Of a DNA stretch of 10,327 nt, positions 1 through 7,720 are shown piece after piece. The translations under genes were made by a program, and so were the position numbers. Below the pieces are notes generated by a model, which did no database searches, was not told where the DNA came from, and saw nothing but the letters and a program-made list of their open reading frames with translations. The stretch comes from SZUA-254 sp035292425 (GTDB lineage Bacteria > Bacteroidota > Ignavibacteria > UBA10030 > SZUA-254): positions 1 through 10,327 of the forward strand of contig DATDQD010000301.1 in assembly GCA_035292425.1 (NCBI GenBank), read 5' to 3'. Within the stretch, counting starts at the first letter, position 1; every line of letters begins with the position of its first letter.

Positions 1-26
1 CGCGACAATCCACCCGCTTACCCGAT

Positions 27-55
27 TTGCGCCTGTTTAGAGTGGTGTCTATATT
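27..55 (+). promoter_or_regulatory. Candidate sigma-70-type promoter for the aspartate kinase operon
   Basis: A -35-like TTGCGC (27-32, three of six consensus bases) and a -10-like TATATT (50-55, five of six) are separated by exactly 17 bases. Transcription would start near 62, leaving a leader of about 15 nt before the ATG at 77, with no Shine-Dalgarno visible. The position directly ahead of the first gene of the plus-strand operon supports the call. If the organism uses the Bacteroidota-type promoter the motif may differ, so this is a sequence-only prediction. Confidence 0.4.
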
Positions 56-76
56 GTATTTTTTCTCGCGACGCCT

Positions 77-1432
77 ATGATTACGATGAAATTCGGCGGC
101 ACTTCCATCCAGGACGCCGACGCGATAACCCGCGTGACCGGCATCGTCCGCGCCTCCCTTCCGAAGAGCCCGGTCGTGGTCATCTCCGCGATAGCGCAGG
201 CGACGAATGCGCTCGAGAAGATCGGAAAATCAGCCGGCGAGGGAAACGCGGCTGCCGCGAAAGAGGAGATCGATACCCTCCTCCGCCGCCACATCACCAT
301 CGTGAACCGCCTCATCAGGACCGAGGGCCTCAAGAAAGACCTCGCCGAATATATCGCGGAGACGGGGGTGTCGCTGAATAATCTGGCGTCCGGCGTGGAG
401 ATGCTGCGGGAACTCACCCCCCGCACGATGGATGCGTTCTATTCCTTCGGCGAGCTCCTTTCATCCCGGATCGTCGCCGCGGCCCTCGTCGATACCGGCA
501 TCAGCGCGCAGTGGCTCGATTCGAAGGATTTTCTTGTCACCGACGACAATTTCAACCGGGCCAGGCCGATCATGCACATTGTCGAAGAGAGGTTGCTGAA
601 GATCGTTCCGCCGCTCCTGAAGGCCGGAAAAGTTCCCGTGACGCAGGGTTTCATCGGCGTGACCGTCTCGGGACACAGGACCACGATGGGCAGGGAGAGT
701 TCAGACTATACGGGCTCCCTGATCGGCGGCGCCCTCGGCGCGGAGGCGATCGAGATATGGACCGACGTTACGGGCGTGCTGACGGCCGATCCGCGGATCG
801 TGGAGAATCCGATCCAGGTCAAACACCTGACATTCGCCGAGGCGTACGAGCTGACCTATTTCGGCGCCAAGGTCCTCCACCCCAGCACGATGCACCCCGC
901 CGAGGCCAGGAATATCCCGATCGATATACTGAATTCCCTCGACCCGTCGCTCGAAGGCACCCGCGTGTCGACCGTGATCCCCGGCGGCGGTCCGGCGGTC
1001 AAGTCCGTCACCTACCGGAAGGACGTTTCGGTCCTCACGCTGACCCCGATGAAACGGCACGGGCAGTACATTTTCTGGGAACATATTTACGGGGTGCTCA
1101 CGGAGCGGAGGGCGGAAGCGCTGCTCATGAATACGGCCGAATACCGTGTGGCCATCGTCCTCAAATCGGCCGACGCCTCCGAGGACATCCGCGAAGCGTT
1201 GAAGGATGTCTGCCACGCCGAGATCCGGCCGGGCAAGGCCCTGCTGTGCGCCGTGGGGGAAAACATGGTGAACGTGTGCGGGGTCCCGGAAAGGTTCCTG
1301 CGGGCGGTCGGCAGCCGGCCGGTCTATTTTCTCTCGCTCGGAGCGTCGCCCAATTCCCTTGCGGCAGTCATCGACGCCGAGGTGATCGAGGAAACCGTCC
1401 GGAGGGCCCACGCGGAATTTTTCACCCGATGA
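77..1432 (+). CDS. lysC: Aspartate kinase (aspartokinase), monofunctional, with C-terminal ACT domains
   Basis: This enzyme phosphorylates L-aspartate to 4-phospho-L-aspartate, the first step towards lysine, threonine, methionine and diaminopimelate, in the cytoplasm. The 451-residue length fits the monofunctional family. The kinase domain opens with the MKFGGTS nucleotide-binding signature (residues 4-10). It continues with VTQGFIG (188-194), the GRESSDYT loop (205-212, where many homologues have GRGGSDYT), WTDVTGVLTADPR (228-240) and YFGAKVLHP (261-269). From about 315 to the end the sequence looks like the paired ACT regulatory domains that usually mediate feedback inhibition by lysine or threonine; the effector cannot be told from sequence. 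No homoserine dehydrogenase domain follows. The ATG at 77 is used; the ATG at 86 would also keep the whole kinase motif. The stop overlaps the start of the next gene (ATGA), suggesting translational coupling. The symbol lysC is by family only. Confidence 0.93.
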   Translation: MITMKFGGTSIQDADAITRVTGIVRASLPKSPVVVISAIAQATNALEKIGKSAGEGNAAAAKEEIDTLLRRHITIVNRLIRTEGLKKDLAEYIAETGVSLNNLASGVEMLRELTPRTMDAFYSFGELLSSRIVAAALVDTGISAQWLDSKDFLVTDDNFNRARPIMHIVEERLLKIVPPLLKAGKVPVTQGFIGVTVSGHRTTMGRESSDYTGSLIGGALGAEAIEIWTDVTGVLTADPRIVENPIQVKHLTFAEAYELTYFGAKVLHPSTMHPAEARNIPIDILNSLDPSLEGTRVSTVIPGGGPAVKSVTYRKDVSVLTLTPMKRHGQYIFWEHIYGVLTERRAEALLMNTAEYRVAIVLKSADASEDIREALKDVCHAEIRPGKALLCAVGENMVNVCGVPERFLRAVGSRPVYFLSLGASPNSLAAVIDAEVIEETVRRAHAEFFTR

Positions 1433-2454
1433 AGCCCCCCGTTAAGCGCATTCTCCTGATCAAGCTCAGGGCCATCGGCGACGTTCTTCTCTCCACCGCG
1501 GTGCTCCCGGACGTGAGGGCCGCGTTCCCGGACGCCTCGGTCGATTTCCTCACGGAAAAATTCTGCGCGGGCGTCCTGGAAGGCAACCCCGCCGTTTCGA
1601 CGCTGCTGGTATTCGATCCGATGAACGAAGGGGGCCCCGACCTGGTCCGCCGGGTCCGCCGCAACCGATACGACATGGTGATCGATCTGTTCGGGAATCC
1701 TCGGAGCGCCGTCCTGACTTTGCTCAGCGGGGCGCGGATCCGCGTCGGATACCGCTTCAACTGGAGGGCGCTCTGTTACAACAGGATCGTCGAGCCGAGG
1801 GGAGGCGAGGTCCATAACGTCGAGTTCAACCTCGACGCGCTCCGGAGAATCGGAATCCCCACGGGAGCCGGGAGACCGTTCTTTCCGGTCGACCCCGACG
1901 CGGAACGCTTCGCGGATAATTTTTTCGCCCGCAGGACGGGCGGAGGACGCGTTGTCGCGCTGAATCCCGGCGGAGGGTGGATATCGAAAAAATGGCGGCC
2001 GGAGCAGTTTGCGGCCCTGGGCCGGAAGATCGGCGACCGCGAGGGGGCGACGATCCTTGTCCTCTGGGGGCCGGGCGAGGAAAGCGAGGCCGGAAGCGTC
2101 CGGGACGCCATCGGTCCCGCGGCGGTCCTGGCCCCGGCGACGACACTCAAACAGCTCGCGTCCCTGCTGAAACGATCGTCGATCCTCGTCACGAACGATT
2201 CAGGCCCGATGCACATCGCGGCCTCGCTCGGAGTTCCGGTGGTCGCGATCTTCGGACCCACGGTGGCGCGCCTCCAGGGACCGGTCTTCACGGAATCGGC
2301 GATCGTCGTCAAATCCGGACTCGACTGCCTGGGTTGCGGGTACACCCTTTGCCCGATCGGCAATCCCTGCATGGTCGACCTCTCCCTGGAGGATGTCTAT
2401 TCTGCGTACACTCAGCTCCATCAGCGAACCATCAACGACACACTCGCCCGGTAA
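1429..2454 (+). CDS. Glycosyltransferase family 9 protein (ADP-heptose:LPS heptosyltransferase-like)
   Basis: This 341-residue protein has the GT-B architecture of family 9, which transfers ADP-activated heptose to the lipopolysaccharide core on the cytoplasmic face of the inner membrane. The N-terminal domain begins with ILLIKLRAIGDVLLSTAVLP (8-27), including the Gly-Asp pair (G17-D18) whose Asp corresponds to the proposed catalytic Asp of WaaC. The C-terminal donor-binding domain has NPGGGWISKKW (179-189) and TNDSGPMHIAASLGVPVVAIFGPT (255-278), with D257 at the usual ADP-sugar contact. Near the end lies a CX2CX4CX5C cluster (C300, C303, C308, C314) seen in many family members. The frame is open far upstream inside the kinase gene, but homology begins at this ATG, which overlaps the kinase stop by 4 bp. 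Acceptor and exact sugar are unknown; core-oligosaccharide assembly is the likely role. Confidence 0.88.
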   Translation: MKPPVKRILLIKLRAIGDVLLSTAVLPDVRAAFPDASVDFLTEKFCAGVLEGNPAVSTLLVFDPMNEGGPDLVRRVRRNRYDMVIDLFGNPRSAVLTLLSGARIRVGYRFNWRALCYNRIVEPRGGEVHNVEFNLDALRRIGIPTGAGRPFFPVDPDAERFADNFFARRTGGGRVVALNPGGGWISKKWRPEQFAALGRKIGDREGATILVLWGPGEESEAGSVRDAIGPAAVLAPATTLKQLASLLKRSSILVTNDSGPMHIAASLGVPVVAIFGPTVARLQGPVFTESAIVVKSGLDCLGCGYTLCPIGNPCMVDLSLEDVYSAYTQLHQRTINDTLAR

Positions 2455-2457
2455 TAC

Positions 2458-3648
2458 ATGAAAAAGAAGCCGAAGAAAACGACCAAGATGGCGAAATCGA
2501 CGAAATTGAAATCTCTGAAGATCCCCGATTGCAGGCATTTCCACGGTTACAAGCCCTGTTTCCCCGGAACCGATTGCCTCGAGGAGTGCGCAGACCCTTC
2601 ACCGCGCGGAAAGCGGATCCTCATCATCAACCTGGAGGCGATGGGAAACGTCCTGGTGACCACGACGCTGCTCCCGGAGCTGAAGCGCAGGCACCCGGTG
2701 AGTACGATCACCTGGATCACCCTCGGAAACGCCCACCGGCTCCTCGACAACAATCCGCTCGTCGACGAGGTCCTCCTCTGGGAACCCGAATCGTGGCTGA
2801 AGCTGGGGGCGAGGAAGTTCGACATCGCCCTGAACATCGACAAGGCGAAAAACTCCTGCGCGTTCATCATGTCCGTCAACGCCACGAAAAAGGCGGGATA
2901 CGGCCTCAACGCGGACGGGGTGATCGTCCCGCTGAACCGCGAAGCGGAATACAACTACCGTCTCGGGTTGAGCGACCACCTCAAATTCAGGGTGAACCAG
3001 AAGCCGAACACACAGCTCCTGAGCGAGGCGATGGGGCTCACCTGCAGGCGCGACGAGTACATTCTCAATCTTTCCCCCGCGGAGCAGGCGTTCTGCAGGA
3101 CCTACCGGCAGGAGGTCGTCGACGGGGGATCGGAATACGCCGGCCGTATCGTGGTCGGCTTCAACACCGGGTGTTCCAACCTCTATCCGAACAAGAAGAT
3201 GACGCTCGACCAGCACGTGGTCCTCATCAATGAGCTGGCCGCCGATCCGCGGCTCCGGATCCTCCTTCTCGGGGGGCCCGAGGACACCGAGCGGAACGAG
3301 GAGCTCGTCCGCAGGGTGGGGGACAGGGTGGTGAACACGCCGACGACGGAGGGGGTCAGGAGGGGGTTGTGCTACATCAACCTCTGCGACGTCGTTATTT
3401 CAGGCGATTCGTTCGGGATGCACGCCTCGATCGGGTTGAAGAAATACATGATCGTCTGGTTCGGCCTGACGTGTCCGCAGGAGATCGACCTGTTCGACCG
3501 GGGGATCAAGCTGATTCCGGAGGGCCTGACGTGCGCCCCCTGCTGGAAGAGGGAATGCCCCTACAACCTGGAATGCATCCAGATGATCGATCTCGACGCG
3601 GTGGTGGCGGGAGTGAAGGGATACGCCGACCGGCACCACGCGGAGTGA
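2458..3648 (+). CDS. Divergent glycosyltransferase family 9 protein with N-terminal Cys motif
   Basis: This is a second family-9 (heptosyltransferase-like) protein of 396 residues, starting 3 bp after the previous stop and so in the same operon. It carries about 50 extra N-terminal residues: a lysine-rich tail (1-21), then a cysteine cluster C25, C34, C40, C44 (CX8CX5CX3C) before the first beta strand KRILIINLEAMGNVL (52-66). The position of the catalytic Asp in the GD motif is Asn here (N64), unlike its neighbour. The donor-site Asp is present in SGDSFGMHASIGL (315-327, D317). A C-terminal CX2CX4CX5C (C359, C362, C367, C373) has the same spacing as in the upstream protein. The ATG at 2488 (M11) is an alternative start that would only shorten the Lys tail. 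It may act on a different step of the same glycan; enzymatic activity is uncertain because of N64. Confidence 0.8.
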   Translation: MKKKPKKTTKMAKSTKLKSLKIPDCRHFHGYKPCFPGTDCLEECADPSPRGKRILIINLEAMGNVLVTTTLLPELKRRHPVSTITWITLGNAHRLLDNNPLVDEVLLWEPESWLKLGARKFDIALNIDKAKNSCAFIMSVNATKKAGYGLNADGVIVPLNREAEYNYRLGLSDHLKFRVNQKPNTQLLSEAMGLTCRRDEYILNLSPAEQAFCRTYRQEVVDGGSEYAGRIVVGFNTGCSNLYPNKKMTLDQHVVLINELAADPRLRILLLGGPEDTERNEELVRRVGDRVVNTPTTEGVRRGLCYINLCDVVISGDSFGMHASIGLKKYMIVWFGLTCPQEIDLFDRGIKLIPEGLTCAPCWKRECPYNLECIQMIDLDAVVAGVKGYADRHHAE

Positions 3649-3671
3649 GCCGGGGAGGTTGAGGGGAGGAA
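3649..3671. other. Convergent intergenic gap, G-rich, no clear terminator
   Basis: Only 23 bp separate the stop codons of the two converging operons. The plus strand reads as short G tracts (GGGG at 3652-3655, GG at 3657-3658, GGGG at 3663-3666, GG at 3668-3669). I see no hairpin with a T run for either strand, so termination of both operons must occur inside the opposing gene, by Rho, or by collision. Confidence 0.5.
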
Positions 3672-4229
3672 TTATTTCGGATTCTGCGGCGTTTTTTTCG
3701 ACGCGGTGTAGCTGGCGAGGTACGCTTCCCATTCCATCTTCTCGTACTCCCTGTTGCCGATGAACATCACGACGGGAAGAAACTTTTCGGCATCCATGAA
3801 GCCCGGGATCATCGTGAGCATGTCTCCCTTCGAATCGAGGAAGATGATCGAAGGATAACCCCTGACGCCGAACCCCCTGGCGATCCCCACGCCGTCAGTT
3901 TTTTGTCCCTTGTACGTGATGCTCTCCTTCGATTCCCCGTTGACCTTCGCCAGCGCGAACCGGCTCGCGAGGATCTCCGAGACGGCGGGATCGGCGAAGA
4001 CTTCCTTGTCCATCTTCTTGCACCACCCGCACCAGTCGGTGTAGACGTCCACCATGATCGCCTTTTTCTGATCGGCGCCTGTCGTGACGGCGGACTCCAG
4101 GTTCGTCCACTCGAGCCCGGCCTTCGTCCCGGAGGCGGGTTTCTGACCGGCGGCCGTCTGCGGGAAGCAGGGAACAATGGAAAGGACGGCCGTCAGAACG
4201 ACCGGTAAGAGCGTGCGGTTGAGTGTCAT
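3672..4229 (-). CDS. Exported thioredoxin-fold protein with WCGWC active site
   Basis: This 185-residue protein starts with a signal peptide (MTLNRTLLPVVLTAVLSIVP..., cleavage probably around residues 27-29), so it acts outside the cytoplasm. The thioredoxin fold is shown by VDVYTDWCGWCKKMD (60-74) with redox cysteines C67 and C70, and by the cis-proline loop GVRGYPSIIFLD (121-132, P126). It resembles the thioredoxin_7/DUF255-like 'thioredoxin family' proteins used as periplasmic reductases or disulfide handlers. The ATG at 4229 is chosen because it directly opens the signal peptide; the frame is open up to 4313 but that extension overlaps the preceding gene. It is the last gene of the minus-strand operon, 13 bp after the PorV-like protein B stop. 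Its partner may be a cysteine-bearing secreted protein or c-type cytochrome; the sequence does not say which. Confidence 0.85.
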   Translation of the reverse strand: MTLNRTLLPVVLTAVLSIVPCFPQTAAGQKPASGTKAGLEWTNLESAVTTGADQKKAIMVDVYTDWCGWCKKMDKEVFADPAVSEILASRFALAKVNGESKESITYKGQKTDGVGIARGFGVRGYPSIIFLDSKGDMLTMIPGFMDAEKFLPVVMFIGNREYEKMEWEAYLASYTASKKTPQNPK

Positions 4230-4242
4230 GATGACGATCCCG

Positions 4243-5151
4243 TTATCTGAGTCGTAATGAGAGCGTGATTGCGTGTGTCGCGCCGAGTTCGTACCGGGTC
4301 GGCATGAATGCATAATCTATTGCAACAACGCCATGCCTGATGCCGGTTCCCGCGGTGAATCCCCGGGCCTCGTAGCCCGTCTGGTACCCGGCGCGCACCG
4401 AAATCGATTCGTACAGAAGGGCTTCCCCCCCGAAATGCACATGCGAGGTCCCGTCCCCCAGCGGGGCGACGATATCGACCGCCCCGGTGAGCGTCGCGGG
4501 GTGATCGGCAAGGTTTGCCGCATAGGAGAACCCGCCGCGGAAGAATTTCGGGAGCGATGTCGCCTCGGATCCGAGTTCGCTCATCGATCCGAGATTGGAG
4601 ACGGAGGCTCCGACGCTCACACCGAAGGGGGTCCTGTATGTCCCGCCAACGTCGAACGCCGTTCCGCCGGCGTCATCAACGAGGATTTTTTCGTACAGAT
4701 ACTTTGCGGTGACTCCCAGGGAGAGTTCCGTCGAGAATGCGTATGCGATTGAAATGCCGAACGCCGCGTTTCGCGCCGTGAAGGTCGAGAGCGCGGGGCC
4801 GGGAGTGTCCCTGACCTCGATGTCGCCGGTGCTGACGGAATAGAGGGAAAGCCCGAGGGACACCGCGCCCAGGCTGAACGCGCCGGCCAGAAATTCGGCG
4901 TCGGTCCCCTGGATCCAGGACCGGTGCATGAATGAAATCGTGGTAGCGTCGATGGAGGTGAGTGTCGCCGGGTTGTACTGCGCGGCTGAGGGATCGTCGG
5001 ATGCCGCGGAATAGGCCTCCGCCATCCCAAGGCTGCGGCTGCCGACCCCGAGTGTCAGGAACGTGAGTCCGGTGGCGCCGCCCTGCGACAGGACGGGACA
5101 GACTGTCACGAACAGGGCGATAGCGATGATGCCGAGACGAACCGGTTTCAT
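4243..5151 (-). CDS. PorV/PorQ-family outer-membrane beta-barrel protein B
   Basis: This 302-residue protein has a signal peptide (hydrophobic core at residues 5-20, cleavage likely after S22, before QGG). It carries the N-terminal signature of the PorV/PorQ family: LGVGSRSLGMAEAYSAASDD (34-53) followed by AAQYNPATL (56-64). The rest is alternating short amphipathic strands rich in Gly, Ser and aromatic residues, ending in ITLSLRLR, typical of an outer-membrane barrel. In Bacteroidota, PorV is the outer-membrane shuttle that delivers type IX secretion substrates to the surface-attachment complex, while PorQ-like proteins have related roles. This one shares its operon with a protein bearing a sorting-like C-terminal domain. 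The start lies 3 bp after the stop of the related protein A. Whether it works in secretion or as a small-molecule channel (FadL-like fold) cannot be settled from sequence. Confidence 0.8.
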   Translation of the reverse strand: MKPVRLGIIAIALFVTVCPVLSQGGATGLTFLTLGVGSRSLGMAEAYSAASDDPSAAQYNPATLTSIDATTISFMHRSWIQGTDAEFLAGAFSLGAVSLGLSLYSVSTGDIEVRDTPGPALSTFTARNAAFGISIAYAFSTELSLGVTAKYLYEKILVDDAGGTAFDVGGTYRTPFGVSVGASVSNLGSMSELGSEATSLPKFFRGGFSYAANLADHPATLTGAVDIVAPLGDGTSHVHFGGEALLYESISVRAGYQTGYEARGFTAGTGIRHGVVAIDYAFMPTRYELGATHAITLSLRLR

Positions 5152-5154
5152 GGC

Positions 5155-6099
5155 CTAGAATATAGCAGAAAGGGTGATCATATGGTAGCCATGGGGCGCG
5201 AAGGATTCGTGCGTGTAGGCATAGGAGACCGATGGCGACCATCCCTCGAGCGGTTTGTCGATCGTGAATCCGAACGTCGGTTTCACGCCGGTCGCGTCGT
5301 CGCCCGCATCGATCCGGTCGGCGCCGCCCCGCACCGTGAAGCGCTCGACGATCCGGTACTCGATCCCCGCGCGGAACGTCAACGATCCCCCGGAAGTATG
5401 CTCCAGGTCGAGAGCCCCCACCGCGTCGTCTCCCGGCAGCGCGTAGGAAATGCCCAGCCGTTTCAGCATGGGGAATTTGTCCTCCGTCTCCTTGCCGCTC
5501 GAGTTCACGTCCTTGGTGTTCCACTTGTATTTCGACCCGATGTCCTGGAGGACGATGCCCACCGCGATTTGATCGACGGGTTTGAACAGGATCCCGGCGT
5601 CGAACCCGACCGTGGTCGTGGTGACGCTTTCGAACAGCTTGCTGTGGTACAATTTCATCGTGACCCCGATCGAGACATTCTTGTCGACCCGGTTGGAGAA
5701 TGAGAGGTAGACCTGGTTCTCGTACGTCGAATACATTTCCGTGTGTTCGCCGTCGGAGTCCCGGCCGTCGATATCCCTGACCCCCGCATTGATAAGGCCG
5801 ACGGAAAGTCCCCCGGTCGGCTGGATCGGCTGTGTGAACGAGAGGAAATTCAGGTATCTGCCGAGGGAAAGGACCCCGATGGAAGCCCCGGCATGCCGCA
5901 CGGTGCCGAATGCGGGAAGGGCGGGGTTGTAGTAACTGCTCACTTCGCCGCTGGTCACGGCGGTCAGGGCGTTTCCCATGCCCAGGCCCCGGGCTCCGAA
6001 CCCCATGCGCGCGAATGCGCCGGCCCGGCCGGCGGTCTGCGCCTCAGCCGGCGCGGAAACCAGTACGCCGAAAACGATGAATGCGAGAAGTCTCTTCAT
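5155..6099 (-). CDS. PorV/PorQ-family outer-membrane beta-barrel protein A
   Basis: This 314-residue protein opens with a signal peptide whose cleavage site is probably AEA-Q (20/21). The family hallmark follows: FGARGLGMGNALTAV (34-48) and SSYYNPALPAFG (54-65). The remaining sequence is a succession of predicted beta strands (for example NQVYLSFSNRV and SIGVTMKLYH) with a final strand, HMITLSAIF, ending in Phe as barrel proteins often do. It is a clear but divergent paralogue of the next gene downstream, protein B, and both follow the secreted propeller gene. The ATG lies 1 bp from the propeller stop, so the genes are co-translated. The likely role is in the outer membrane, handling or anchoring the co-encoded secreted protein; a general transport role is the alternative. 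Confidence 0.82.
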   Translation of the reverse strand: MKRLLAFIVFGVLVSAPAEAQTAGRAGAFARMGFGARGLGMGNALTAVTSGEVSSYYNPALPAFGTVRHAGASIGVLSLGRYLNFLSFTQPIQPTGGLSVGLINAGVRDIDGRDSDGEHTEMYSTYENQVYLSFSNRVDKNVSIGVTMKLYHSKLFESVTTTTVGFDAGILFKPVDQIAVGIVLQDIGSKYKWNTKDVNSSGKETEDKFPMLKRLGISYALPGDDAVGALDLEHTSGGSLTFRAGIEYRIVERFTVRGGADRIDAGDDATGVKPTFGFTIDKPLEGWSPSVSYAYTHESFAPHGYHMITLSAIF

Positions 6100-6100
6100 C

Positions 6101-7720
6101 TCACTGCATCACGACAATTTTTCCGAACAGGGGATCTTCCGACCCCACATCGATCCGGTAAAAATACACCCCGTTGGCCACCGTGCCCCCCGCATCGTTC
6201 CTCCCGTCCCAGATTTCATCGTACTCCCCGTTCACCGGTCTGGGGGCCCGGTTGATGAGAGTCCTGATGCGGTACATCCCGAAGTCGAATATCTCGATCC
6301 GGACATCCGCATTCCCGCCCGCCGGACCGGTCGTGACGGCATAGTGGATGCGGACGGGCTCAGTCAGGGGGGAGAATGGGTTCGGGTACGCGTAAGAGTT
6401 ACCCGTCGCCCCCACGGAGTGATACGCCCTGTACACGCGCCAGCTCGACCCGAAAGGTTGGGTATCGTTATCGATCGTTCTTGTCAGGCCGTCAGCCGTT
6501 CCGATGTATACGGTATCATCCAGGAGTCCCGCGGAGAAAAAACTGCTGGAAGTGATTTTCGTGCGGCCGTCATCGTCGACGATATCCGATACCTGGTCGA
6601 GGGAACGGCCGCCGTCGGACGTCCTGAATATTCCCCGGCTCGTCGCGATGTACGCGATCGAATCCCGGAAGGCGAAGTCGTACGCCCTGACGTCGTGGAG
6701 AAGGTTCGTCCAGCTCCTCCCGTCGTCGTCGCTGTAGCTCACGCCGAACTGCTCGTCCCTGCCCTCGGCCTGCCAGTTGGTCGTCCAGATCCGGCTGACG
6801 GTGTCCGGGCCTTGAACGAAAACCTGGAGCCTGATCGCAATGACCCAGTTCCCGAGGATGGATGACGCCTGGTTCGTGTGCGTGTACTTCGACCACGACA
6901 CTCCGCCATCGGTGGATTTATTCACCCCTCCGGCCGTCCCGCACCAGATAGTCATGTCGTCGACCGCCAGCACCGAAAAGGCGAGGAAATTATTGTTCCT
7001 CCTGGGATCGAAACGTTCGAAGATCCGCAGGAGTCGAAGGGTGTCCGTCGCCGCATAACTCCAGAGCGTGTCGTTCGGTGAAATCGTATTCCGGTTGTCC
7101 GGCGGGAGCAGAATCCGTTCCCATGTCGTGTCCTCCAGATCGGTGATTTTTCGGAGGCCGCTCGCCCAGCTGGCAACCCATACCGTGGAATTGTAAATAG
7201 AAACGTCGAAGGTGACATTCTGCTCGGGGACGACGATCGGGAGCAAGCGGAGGGAATCGTTGATGCCGTAGACGATGATGCTGTCCCCGCGGCCGTCCAG
7301 GACCTGGTTACGATGATTCCAGGTCAGGCCGTTGTCTGTGGAGTAAGCATATCCCGACCCCGTCTGCACACTTCCGTCATCCACCTCTTTCTCGAACCCC
7401 GTGGAGCACCAGATCGTGTCCCCCTGCGAGCGGATCGCGAAGATGCCATCGCTGGCGAAGGCGGGGTCGGTCCGAAAACTTTCCCAATCCGTTCCGCCCG
7501 CTCCCGTTCGCGCGAGGCCCTTCCCGGTGCCGATCCAGATGGTCCTGTCGTCGCCGATGGTGATGTGGGAAATGCTGTTGCTTGGAATTCTCGGGCCGGA
7601 CGCACCTGACGCCCTCCCGATGTCGAATGTCCCCGGAATGACATTCTGAGCGGATGCCCCGACGGGCCACAGCATCGCGGCGAGGAGCGGAATGACCTTC
7701 CGGAGGCGCGGGCAAATCAT
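6101..7720 (-). CDS. Secreted beta-propeller protein with Asp-box repeats and FlgD-like/type IX-style C-terminal domain
   Basis: This 539-residue protein has a signal peptide (cleavage near ASA-Q, 24/25). Residues from about 50 to 435 contain about seven propeller-type repeats of the pattern 'TIWIGTGKGLART' (first at 60-72), as in BNR/sialidase-like or two-component-regulator propellers. At least four Asp-boxes are present: STDNGLTW (127-134), STDGGVSW, SDDDGRSW and a degenerate TSDGGRSL. The C-terminal 95 residues (445-539) start with YPNPFSP, contain EIWDGRNDAGG (502-512) and GVYFYRI, and end in FGKIVVMQ. This is the FlgD Ig-like/type A sorting-domain pattern of secreted FCB proteins. The start overlaps the upstream lipoprotein stop by 4 bp. 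There are no catalytic residues that I can point to, so it may bind a polymer or another protein. Surface location through a type IX-like route is inferred from the C-terminus and the neighbouring PorV-like genes. Confidence 0.82.
   Translation of the reverse strand: MICPRLRKVIPLLAAMLWPVGASAQNVIPGTFDIGRASGASGPRIPSNSISHITIGDDRTIWIGTGKGLARTGAGGTDWESFRTDPAFASDGIFAIRSQGDTIWCSTGFEKEVDDGSVQTGSGYAYSTDNGLTWNHRNQVLDGRGDSIIVYGINDSLRLLPIVVPEQNVTFDVSIYNSTVWVASWASGLRKITDLEDTTWERILLPPDNRNTISPNDTLWSYAATDTLRLLRIFERFDPRRNNNFLAFSVLAVDDMTIWCGTAGGVNKSTDGGVSWSKYTHTNQASSILGNWVIAIRLQVFVQGPDTVSRIWTTNWQAEGRDEQFGVSYSDDDGRSWTNLLHDVRAYDFAFRDSIAYIATSRGIFRTSDGGRSLDQVSDIVDDDGRTKITSSSFFSAGLLDDTVYIGTADGLTRTIDNDTQPFGSSWRVYRAYHSVGATGNSYAYPNPFSPLTEPVRIHYAVTTGPAGGNADVRIEIFDFGMYRIRTLINRAPRPVNGEYDEIWDGRNDAGGTVANGVYFYRIDVGSEDPLFGKIVVMQ

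Noticed and set aside
511..1428. N-terminal extension of the first glycosyltransferase into the kinase gene
   Set aside because: The frame is open, but the translated segment is Arg/Gly/Asp-rich out-of-frame sequence with no homology; the family fold begins at the ATG at 1429.
1977..3233. Long open frame across both glycosyltransferase genes in another plus frame
   Set aside because: It overlaps two well-supported genes and has the Arg/Pro-rich composition typical of shadow frames in GC-rich DNA.
4230..4313. Longer start for the thioredoxin-fold protein
   Set aside because: It would place 28 non-hydrophobic residues ahead of a clear signal peptide and overlap the PorV-like gene.
4676..5524. 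Long minus-strand frame across the two PorV-like genes
   Set aside because: It is out of frame with both signature-bearing proteins, and its Arg/His-rich translation shows no domain.
5978..6865. Plus-strand frame of about 295 codons antisense to the propeller gene
   Set aside because: It is antisense to a gene with a signal peptide, Asp-boxes and a C-terminal sorting pattern; its composition is that of a mirror frame.
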